From Salinispora tropica CNB-440 (GTDB lineage Bacteria; Actinomycetota; Actinomycetes; Mycobacteriales; Micromonosporaceae): a DNA stretch of 64,000 nucleotides. Location: positions 3,414,144 through 3,478,143 of the forward strand of contig NC_009380.1 of NCBI RefSeq assembly GCF_000016425.1. Reading direction: 5' to 3'. Shown piece by piece: positions 51,208 to 57,935 of the stretch. Position numbers and translations under genes: made by a program. The notes beneath the pieces were generated by a model. That model was not told the origin of the DNA and made no database searches. It was given only the letters and a program-made list of their open reading frames with translations. Every line of letters starts with the position of its first letter. Position 1 is the first letter of the stretch.

Positions 51208-52031
51208 CCCTCCGCTTCGTCGAAGTCGCCGATCGGGTGCACGTCCTACGCGAGCCGCTGCTCCGGGTCAACGTGACACTGCTCGTCGGCGACGGCGCGG
51301 CTCTGCTCGTGGACACCCTCTCCACGGCCGGCCAGGCGGCGGAGTTGGCCAGGGCGGCGCGGGCCGTCACCGGGTACCCGTGGGTGCTGGTGAACACGCA
51401 CCACCACTTCGACCACTGTTTCGGCAACGCCGCACTGGCCGGTGACCCACCCCGCCCGGTGTACGCGCACCAGCTGGCCGCCGCCGCCCTACGCGACCCG
51501 GACCGACTGCGCCGGGAAGCGTACGAGGAGATGCGCGACGAGCAGCCGCGCCTCGCCGAGGAGCTACTCGACACCGATGTCCTGGCGCCGACCCATCTGG
51601 TGAGCCGGCAGGAGGTGCTCGACGTGGGTGGCCGCCAGGTCATCCTGCGGCACCTGGGGCGGGCGCACACGGCCGCGGATCTGGTGGTGCACATACCCGA
51701 TGCGGAGGTGCTCGTCGCCGGTGATCTCGTGGAGCAGAGCGGTCCGCCGGCATTCGAGGATTCGTACCCGTTGCGGTGGCCGGAGGCGGCGGCCGAGCTG
51801 CTGCGGATGACGACCCCGACCACGGTGGTGGTGCCGGGGCACGGCGACCTGGTTGACCACGAGTTCGTGCACGCCCAGCACGGCCTGCTCAGTGACCTGG
51901 CCTGGCAGATCCGGGCTGGCCATGCCGGTGGGACACCGGCGGAGCGGGTCGCTGCCCAGGCGCCCTTCGGCGCCCGTCCCGCGCTGATCGCCACCCGCCG
52001 CGGCTACGCCGAACTCGACGGTGAGCTCTGA
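51204..52031 (+). CDS. MBL-fold metallo-hydrolase
   Basis: A 275-residue metallo-beta-lactamase-fold enzyme. LVNTHHHFDHCFGNAAL gives the HxHxDH zinc motif; the later His in GRAHTAADLVVHIPDAEVLV, the Asp in VLVAGDLVEQS and the His in VVPGHGDLVD complete the site. A hydrolase of thioesters, lactones or glyoxalase-like thioesters is possible. Coupled (ATGA) to the FlK-like thioesterase, which suggests action on the same class of compounds. Confidence 0.9.
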   Translation: MTLRFVEVADRVHVLREPLLRVNVTLLVGDGAALLVDTLSTAGQAAELARAARAVTGYPWVLVNTHHHFDHCFGNAALAGDPPRPVYAHQLAAAALRDPDRLRREAYEEMRDEQPRLAEELLDTDVLAPTHLVSRQEVLDVGGRQVILRHLGRAHTAADLVVHIPDAEVLVAGDLVEQSGPPAFEDSYPLRWPEAAAELLRMTTPTTVVVPGHGDLVDHEFVHAQHGLLSDLAWQIRAGHAGGTPAERVAAQAPFGARPALIATRRGYAELDGEL

Positions 52032-52112
52032 TCCACCGGGCCTGCCGCGCTGCCGGCCAGCACCGTGGGCCGGCCAGCACACCGGGCCGGGCCGGGCAGT
52101 TAACCAGAAGGG

Positions 52113-52589
52113 TCAGGGATCCAGCAGGTCCGCCAGGCGGGTGAGGTACGGGGTTGCCGCCACGACCGCCGCGCGCGCCTCGGGGGACAGGCGGGACACC
52201 GCAGCGCCGAGCAGGGCGGCGCGGTGCTGTTCGTGGTCGGCGATCCGAGCACGGGCGGCGTCGGTGAGGCGCAGCCGGGCGGTGCGACGGTCGGCCGGAG
52301 CGCACTCGCGGTGCAGCAGTCCGGCGGCCACCAGGTCCCGGACGAGGGTGCTCACCGTGTTGGGTGCCGCATGCAGACGGCACGCCGCGTCTTTCACGCT
52401 GACATCCGGATGCGCCCGGACCAGCAGTAACAGCTCGACCTGGGCCTCCGGCAACGGGATGCGGTTGGCGTGCCGGGCCGTCGCGCGCCGCAGCCGACGG
52501 TGCAGTTCTCCGACGACGGCGCCCAGCGCCGCCGTCGAAGCGGGGTCGAGACACGGCGCCGGCCGCGCCGTCACGTCCTCGGTCGCCAC
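52113..52589 (-). CDS. MarR family regulator
   Basis: A 158-residue MarR protein: IPLPEAQVELLLLVRAHPDV, KDAACRLHAAPNTVSTLVRD, LVAAGLLHRECAPADRRTAR and LRLTDAARARIADHEQH. It is divergent from an MFS drug exporter, the classic arrangement for a repressor of efflux. The start is uncertain (GTG 52589 or 52601). A palindrome lies in the spacer. Confidence 0.9.
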   Translation of the reverse strand: MATEDVTARPAPCLDPASTAALGAVVGELHRRLRRATARHANRIPLPEAQVELLLLVRAHPDVSVKDAACRLHAAPNTVSTLVRDLVAAGLLHRECAPADRRTARLRLTDAARARIADHEQHRAALLGAAVSRLSPEARAAVVAATPYLTRLADLLDP

Positions 52590-52615
52590 GGTGTCGCCCA
52601 CCTCACCTCGAAAGA

Positions 52616-52629
52616 CTCTGGATACAGAG
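52616..52629. promoter_or_regulatory. Inverted repeat between MarR and MFS genes, candidate operator
   Basis: CTCTG GATA CAGAG is a perfect palindrome in the 81-bp divergent spacer, just upstream of a TAAGGT -10-like box for the exporter. It fits a MarR dimer site. Inferred. Confidence 0.6.
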
Positions 52630-52670
52630 CTAAGGTTACCCGGTTGACAGGCGAACCCGGGGGACCCGCA

Positions 52671-53915
52671 GTGACACAGACCGCACAACCGACGACACCC
52701 GGCGTAACGTCCCCCGCCGTCCAGCCGCAGCTGGCGGGGGCCGGTGGTGGGCTCGGTCTGCTGCTCCTACTCGGGGCGATCACCGCGATCGGCCCGCTCT
52801 CCCTGGACATGTACCTGCCGGCACTCCCCGCCATGGCCCGAGACCTGGACGCGAGCCAGGCCCAGATTCAACTCTCCCTCACCACCTGCCTGGTTGGGCT
52901 CGCCCTCGGGCAGTTCGTCACCGGTCCGCTCAGTGACCGCTGGGGCCGGCGCCGCCCCGTGCTGATCGGCCTCGTGGCGTACACCGTGCTCGCCCTGGCC
53001 TGCGCCGCGGCGCCCAGCGCACCGGCGTTCACCGCCTTGCGGTTCGCTCAGGGCTTCGCCGGCGGCATGGCCGCCGTGGTGACCCGTGCCGTCGTTCGCG
53101 ACCTGCACTCCGGTCGCGCGGCAGCAAAGTACTTCTCTCGGCTCACCCTGGTCTTCGGTCTCGCCCCGATCGCCGCGCCGACCGTCGGCAGCCTGGTGCT
53201 GCGATTCGGGTCGTGGCGGACCCTGTTTGTCCTACTCGCTGTCGTCGGCGCACTGCTCACCGCCGTGGTGGCGACCTGGCTGCCCGAGACCCTGCCCGCG
53301 CACCGGCGCAGCCGCGACGGCCTCGGCGGCATCGTCCGGTCGCTTCGCGAGCTCCTCACCGACCGGGTCTACCTGGGGTACACGCTGACCCAGGGGCTCG
53401 CCTTCGCCGGGCTGTTCGCGTACATCTCCGGTTCGTCGTTCGTCTTCCAAGACGTGTTTCACCTCTCGGCGAGCACATTCGGTCTACTGTTCGGCCTCAA
53501 CGCGTTGGCCTTCGTGGCGGTCGGGCAGGCCAATGCCCGACTGCTGGACCGATTCCCGCCCCGCGCCCTGCTGGTCGGCACTCTCGGGGTGAGCGCAGTC
53601 GCAGCCGCTGGCGTGCTGGCCGGCGCGATCGCCACCAGCCAGCTACTCCTCATCGGCGCACTGCTGACCTTCATCGGGTCGCTGGGCATGGTGATGCCGA
53701 ACGGCACTGCCCTCGCTCTCGACCGGCACGCGCACCACGCCGGGACCGCGGCAGCGCTGATGGGCGCACTCCAGTCGGTGATCGGGTCGCTCGCCGCGCC
53801 CCTGGTCGGGTTGGGCGGGGAGGGCAGCGCCGTGCCGATGGCAGCGGTGCTCGCAGCCTCAGCCGCACTGTCGCTCACCGCCGCACTCACCCTGGCCCGT
53901 CCCGAACGCCCCTGA
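52671..53915 (+). CDS. MFS drug transporter, Bcr/CflA type
   Basis: A 414-residue, twelve-helix transporter. Motif A is FVTGPLSDRWGRRRPVLIGL, and GPLSLDMYLPALPAMARDLD followed by ASQAQIQLSLTTCLVGLALG is the diagnostic start of Bcr/CflA proteins (proton-driven export of bicyclomycin, chloramphenicol and similar drugs). It is divergent from a MarR gene. The GTG at 52671 is chosen; a TTG at 52644 is possible. Confidence 0.93.
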   Translation: MTQTAQPTTPGVTSPAVQPQLAGAGGGLGLLLLLGAITAIGPLSLDMYLPALPAMARDLDASQAQIQLSLTTCLVGLALGQFVTGPLSDRWGRRRPVLIGLVAYTVLALACAAAPSAPAFTALRFAQGFAGGMAAVVTRAVVRDLHSGRAAAKYFSRLTLVFGLAPIAAPTVGSLVLRFGSWRTLFVLLAVVGALLTAVVATWLPETLPAHRRSRDGLGGIVRSLRELLTDRVYLGYTLTQGLAFAGLFAYISGSSFVFQDVFHLSASTFGLLFGLNALAFVAVGQANARLLDRFPPRALLVGTLGVSAVAAAGVLAGAIATSQLLLIGALLTFIGSLGMVMPNGTALALDRHAHHAGTAAALMGALQSVIGSLAAPLVGLGGEGSAVPMAAVLAASAALSLTAALTLARPERP

Positions 53916-54278
53916 CCGGCTGATCGCGGCCGCGTCGGTGTCGCGCACCGATCCCGTTGCCGGCTGTCCAACCGGTTGACGCCGCTCGCGGGCCACCGTG
54001 AGCTGCACCAGCTGAAAGGGACATTGGCCGTCGACTATTGCGATCGAGCACTTCGCCGTGTTGCGATAGCGGCGCCGAGTGACGCAGGGCTTTCGCGTCG
54101 TCGGCTCGGGTATCCACGCGAGGGCATCGATCCGATGACGGATCGCAGGCTCGCGTGCCCGTCACTCCCGCGCACGCCGCCTACCACCGTGACCGCTCGT
54201 CGCTGCGGGTCGGCCGGGTGCCGCCCCGCGCCCGTCACCCGCGCGGGGTGGTAGGCGCCCCGCGAGTCAGGAGATCTT
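53916..54278. other. Intergenic region before the LPMO gene
   Basis: About 360 bp without a supported gene. It contains several GC hairpins, including a long-range pair at 54179-54256. Confidence 0.5.
54179..54256 (+). promoter_or_regulatory. Long-range hairpin in the LPMO leader
   Basis: GCCTACCACC (54179-54188) pairs perfectly with GGTGGTAGGC (54247-54256) around a 58-nt region that can fold on its own. It ends 22 bp before the LPMO ATG. It may be an mRNA leader structure or the end of the upstream transcript; I know no riboswitch class that it matches. Confidence 0.4.
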
Positions 54279-55361
54279 ATGTCCTCCTATCGAGCCCGAA
54301 CAGCCGCGCTCCTCACCGCGGCCACGACTCTCCTCGCGGCTGCCGCGGTACTCACCGTCAGGTCGGAGCCGGCGGCGGCGCACGGCGCCGCCATGGTGCC
54401 CGGCAGCCGTACCTTCCTTTGCTGGCAGGACGGGCTGAGCCCCACCGGGGAGATCCAACCGTACAACCCCGCCTGCTCGGCGGCGGTGGACCAGAGTGGG
54501 GCGAACTCGCTCTACAACTGGTTCAGTGTGCTGCGCTCCGACGCGGATGGTCGTACCGTCGGGTTCATTCCCGACGGCCAGCTGTGCAGCGGGGGAAACC
54601 CCGGGTTCCTCGGCTATGACCTGGCCCGCATTGACTGGCCACTGACGCACCTGACCGCTGGCCAGAACATTGAGTTCCGCTACAGCAACTGGGCGCACCA
54701 CCCCGGGACGTTCTACTTCTATGTCACCAAGGACAGTTGGAGCCCAACCCGTCCGCTGGCCTGGAGCGACCTGGAGGAGCAACCATTCCTGACCGTCACC
54801 AACCCACCCCAGCGCGGCGGTCCGGGCACCGATGACGGGCACTACTACTTCGCCGGAACGCTGCCGGCCGACAAGAGCGGCCGACACCTCATCTACTCGC
54901 GCTGGGTCCGTTCGGACAGCCCGGAGAACTTCTTCGGCTGCTCGGACGTCACGTTCGACGGAGGCAATGGTGAGGTGACCGGCATCGGCCCCGGTGGCAC
55001 CGCCCCGCCACCGAGCCCGACCACTGCGCCGCCGAGCCCGACCACGCCGCCGCCCAGCGGGGACTGCATGGCGGTCTACAAGGTGATCAACGCATGGCCG
55101 GGCGGCTTCCAGGGGGAGGTCGAAATCATGAACCACGCCGCCACCACCTGGGCCGGGTGGACGGCACGTTGGACCTGGCCCAGCGGCCAGTCAATAGTCC
55201 AACTCTGGAGTGGCACGCACACCACCTCAGGCTCAGCGGTAGCGGTGACCAACGCGTCATACAACGGCACGTTGGCACCGGGAAGCAGGGCCACGTTCGG
55301 CTTCCTCGCCAGCCTCAGCGGCACGAACACGTCACCGACCGTGACCTGCACCGGTAGCTGA
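54279..55361 (+). CDS. AA10 lytic polysaccharide monooxygenase with CBM2
   Basis: A 360-residue secreted enzyme. The signal peptide ends at AAA|H35, which places the copper-binding His at the mature N terminus (HGAAMVPGSRTFLC). The second His of the brace is in YSNWAHHPGTFYFYVTK. The catalytic domain (35-230) is followed by a Pro/Thr/Ser linker and a CBM2 carbohydrate-binding module (CMAVYKVINAWPGGFQGEVE to the end, with a Cys pair and surface Trp). It oxidatively cuts chitin or cellulose; AA10 with CBM2 is common for both. Good GGAG upstream of the ATG at 54279. Confidence 0.93.
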   Translation: MSSYRARTAALLTAATTLLAAAAVLTVRSEPAAAHGAAMVPGSRTFLCWQDGLSPTGEIQPYNPACSAAVDQSGANSLYNWFSVLRSDADGRTVGFIPDGQLCSGGNPGFLGYDLARIDWPLTHLTAGQNIEFRYSNWAHHPGTFYFYVTKDSWSPTRPLAWSDLEEQPFLTVTNPPQRGGPGTDDGHYYFAGTLPADKSGRHLIYSRWVRSDSPENFFGCSDVTFDGGNGEVTGIGPGGTAPPPSPTTAPPSPTTPPPSGDCMAVYKVINAWPGGFQGEVEIMNHAATTWAGWTARWTWPSGQSIVQLWSGTHTTSGSAVAVTNASYNGTLAPGSRATFGFLASLSGTNTSPTVTCTGS

Positions 55362-55458
55362 ACCACGAGCCACCTTCCGCAGTCACCGGCGACGGTCGGC
55401 ACCGCCTTTGTCCCACAGCAGGGCGGTGCCGATCGTCGCTACGACCCGACCGCTCGGA

Positions 55459-55920
55459 TCACAAGGTGGTCCATTCGGTACAGATCGGACCGGAGTCAGC
55501 CAGGGTGCAGACCAACCGGGCCGGCCCGGGCGAGGTATCGTCCAGCATGAATCGCCCCAAACCGTCCGCGTCGGTGCCAACGGTCGATTCGGAACCCGGC
55601 TGCTCCACCTGCACCCGAGCCGGCTGTGGCGGCACCAACTGACCGACGATCCGGAGTCGATCACGAACGGGGATGACCTCTACCTCGATGGTGATCGAAT
55701 CTGCACGGAAAGTCAGCAGCCGTGCCTCGTCGCCGCGGACCTCGGCCGCCGCGGACATGCTCTCCACCAACTTGGCAAGCTCGGAATCGGGCGAGCGCCA
55801 ACTGTAGCTGGCTACCGCGGCGGCCCGTACCGACTCTGGAACCGAATCGACCTCGGCCAGCAGGCTCCCCAGCCGGACAAGCAACTCCTCATCTGATGTG
55901 GTTAATCGGTCATCACTCAT
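55459..55920 (-). CDS. Conserved protein linked to sigma factor and CHAT protease
   Basis: A 153-residue protein. The N-terminal half is helical (PESVRAAAVASYSWRSPDSE, LAKLVESMSAAA) with a conserved-looking Trp-Arg; the C-terminal half is a beta-rich fold (LLTFRADSITIEVEVIPV, VGQLVPPQPARVQVEQPG, GLGRFMLDDTSPGPARLVCT) like small regulatory or carboxypeptidase-regulatory-like domains. It is 12 bp downstream of the sigma-factor gene. No zinc-finger anti-sigma motif is present. A partner, inhibitor or substrate of the module is possible; unproven. Confidence 0.75.
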   Translation of the reverse strand: MSDDRLTTSDEELLVRLGSLLAEVDSVPESVRAAAVASYSWRSPDSELAKLVESMSAAAEVRGDEARLLTFRADSITIEVEVIPVRDRLRIVGQLVPPQPARVQVEQPGSESTVGTDADGLGRFMLDDTSPGPARLVCTLADSGPICTEWTTL

Positions 55921-55932
55921 GCGTGCGCTCCC

Positions 55933-56496
55933 CTAGATACGTCGCTGCGGTGCCGGCTGATTCAACAGAGTCCGAAGCGTCGCCAGGCACCGGGCGCGAG
56001 AAGGGCCAAGACTGCCAATGGGCACCGAGAGCGCCGCAGCAGCGATCGCATAGCTGCCCACTGGCTCGAACACCAGCAACCGCAGTAGCTCCTGACAGCG
56101 TATCGACAAGCGACGGTACGCATGCCACAACTCCGCATCAGTTTCCTCAGCGACCAGCCGCTGCCAGGGCTCCGGCTGCGACTCGTCCATCAGCTCCGAC
56201 CTCGTGAGCTCCGGTAGCGGCACCTCCCACCGGTTGCGTAGTAGGGCAAGGGCTTCTCGACGCGCGGTGGTGGCAAGCCATGCCCCCACCGACCCAGGAT
56301 CACGTAGCTTGTCCAGATTTTCCACGAGCCGCAACCAGGTCGCCTGGCTAACGTCCGCGACGTCAGCATCGTCGAGCCGGAATCCCCGCGCCACCGTGTA
56401 CACCAGCCGCGCGTACCGGTCGACCAACGCTTCCCATGCCGCCTGATCACCCTTGGCAGCAGCATGCACCAGCCGACCTGCGTCGTCGTCGCTCAT
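55933..56496 (-). CDS. ECF-like sigma-70 family factor
   Basis: A 187-residue sigma factor. Region 2 is AWEALVDRYARLVYTVARGF and DADVADVSQATWLRLVENLD, plus VGAWLATTARREALALLRNR. Region 4 is RCQELLRLLVFEPVGSYAIA and AAALSVPIGSLGPSRARCLA, ending TLRTLL. No anti-sigma factor of known type sits next to it. It lies in one operon, 32 bp after the subtilase gene and 12 bp before the small conserved protein. The ATG at 56496 (MSDDDAG) is preferred over longer starts. Confidence 0.9.
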   Translation of the reverse strand: MSDDDAGRLVHAAAKGDQAAWEALVDRYARLVYTVARGFRLDDADVADVSQATWLRLVENLDKLRDPGSVGAWLATTARREALALLRNRWEVPLPELTRSELMDESQPEPWQRLVAEETDAELWHAYRRLSIRCQELLRLLVFEPVGSYAIAAAALSVPIGSLGPSRARCLATLRTLLNQPAPQRRI

Positions 56497-56528
56497 AGAC
56501 AAGCATCGTACAGCGCCGACGGGGCCCA

Positions 56529-57707
56529 TCAGATCAGCCCGAGGTGGCCTCCAAACCGCTGGTTGGACGCCCTCAGATCGGCCATTAGCTGGTTGGCAGC
56601 GGCCACCGCGCCGACCTCCGAGTCGATCCGCGCGGAGAGTTCGGCAGCCACTCGCGGCGCGGCGAACGACGTTCCGCTCCATTGCGCCCACCCCTCTGGG
56701 AACAGAGCGTGGTCGATGTACGTGCTTCGAACGTCCTCACCCGGCGCGACGACGCTGACCCACGGTCCAGCGTTGCTCCAGGAGCACAGGTCGCTGCCGT
56801 CGTGCGCGGCGACCGCCAGTACCTGCCCACTCCACGACTCGCCGGCATTGGCGAACGCTGCGGGCCAGAACGGGTCGCTGCGGTTGCCGTCGTTGCCGGC
56901 AGCAGCGACCACCACCCGGTCGATCCCGGACAGGGCCTGCCCCAACGCCGCGCGTACGCCGAGCGGCGCGGATCCGTCGGCGGTGAAGCCACCGAGGGAA
57001 AGGTTGATCACCTTGGTGTCCGGGTGCAGCCGGCCCAGCGAGGCGATCAACTGATCCTCCGTGCAGACACCAAAAGTATCCAATGTCCGGATCACCCGTA
57101 ACATTGCCCGGTCCGTATGATTCGCGATGACACCACCGATGAAGTTGGCGTGCCCCACGTCGCCGTCGAGCAGCCCGTCTTCATCGACATCGGTTTCCGT
57201 CTCCACCTCCACACCGTCCGAGGCGAGGTAGTCGGCCGGAAGGGGGGTCTCGGTCCAGAACCCGGTGTCAACGATGGATACCGCGACCCGATCGGTCTCG
57301 GCCGGCATCTTGAACGTCGATGCGGCTACGGGCGCCGGCGGCCCGAACGGACCTCCGTGGTTGAACGGACTGGACAGAAAGACATGGTTCGGGCTGACCA
57401 CCTGGTTGCCGGCCGGACGACCCGAGCGCAGCGCGCGAACCGCAGCCGGTACGTCCAGCCCCGGCGCCCGATAGCGACGCAGGCCGGGCAGTAACTCCTC
57501 GTCGCCGGCGTCAGGCTGCGCGGCCCGAGCACGTCCAAGATAGCGTTCGGCATCCCGGCGACTGTCGTCGACGACCAGTAACTCGTCAGCGACGAACCAC
57601 GCCCGGGCGCTACCGCCGACAGCGGTCTGCGCGAGCTTTGGAAGGCCCTCCAGCCGCGCCCGACGGCGGGCAGCGAATCGGTTGACGCGTTCTGAGGACG
57701 GAGGCAT
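56529..57707 (-). CDS. S8 family (subtilisin-like) serine peptidase
   Basis: A 392-residue subtilase without a signal peptide. The catalytic triad is Asp147 (VSIVDTGFWTE), His186 (GDVGHANFIGGVIA) and Ser347 (QWSGTSFAAPRVAAELS); the oxyanion Asn is in VVVAAAGNDGNRSDP. An Arg-rich N-terminal part of about 130 residues could be a prodomain or partner-binding region. It heads the operon with the sigma factor and is divergent from a CHAT protease. Ribosome site AAGGAG. Predicted to act inside the cell; substrate unknown. Confidence 0.9.
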   Translation of the reverse strand: MPPSSERVNRFAARRRARLEGLPKLAQTAVGGSARAWFVADELLVVDDSRRDAERYLGRARAAQPDAGDEELLPGLRRYRAPGLDVPAAVRALRSGRPAGNQVVSPNHVFLSSPFNHGGPFGPPAPVAASTFKMPAETDRVAVSIVDTGFWTETPLPADYLASDGVEVETETDVDEDGLLDGDVGHANFIGGVIANHTDRAMLRVIRTLDTFGVCTEDQLIASLGRLHPDTKVINLSLGGFTADGSAPLGVRAALGQALSGIDRVVVAAAGNDGNRSDPFWPAAFANAGESWSGQVLAVAAHDGSDLCSWSNAGPWVSVVAPGEDVRSTYIDHALFPEGWAQWSGTSFAAPRVAAELSARIDSEVGAVAAANQLMADLRASNQRFGGHLGLI

Positions 57708-57741
57708 ATCTCTCCTTCGGCAGGGATTCGATCACACTCAC

Positions 57742-57758
57742 CTGCCTGACCCAGGCAG
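57742..57758. promoter_or_regulatory. Palindrome in the subtilase/CHAT divergent spacer
   Basis: CTGCCTG acc CAGGCAG is a perfect 7-bp palindrome 35 bp upstream of the subtilase ATG, in a 228-bp divergent region that must hold both promoters. It could be an operator or part of a hairpin leader. Confidence 0.45.
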
Positions 57759-57935
57759 ATGGGCGTTCGCACAGGAGAGAGTGGCGTACCGTCCGCTGAT
57801 ACACATCTGGGCAGCGGTTTTGAGTCAGGAATCTGACTGAAGCCCGCCCAAGCAGGAGATCACCACAGTGGACGGAGTGGAAGCCCTGCCGCACAGCTTT
57901 GCGGCCTCTCACCACTGTGCCAAAATCTATAGGTG

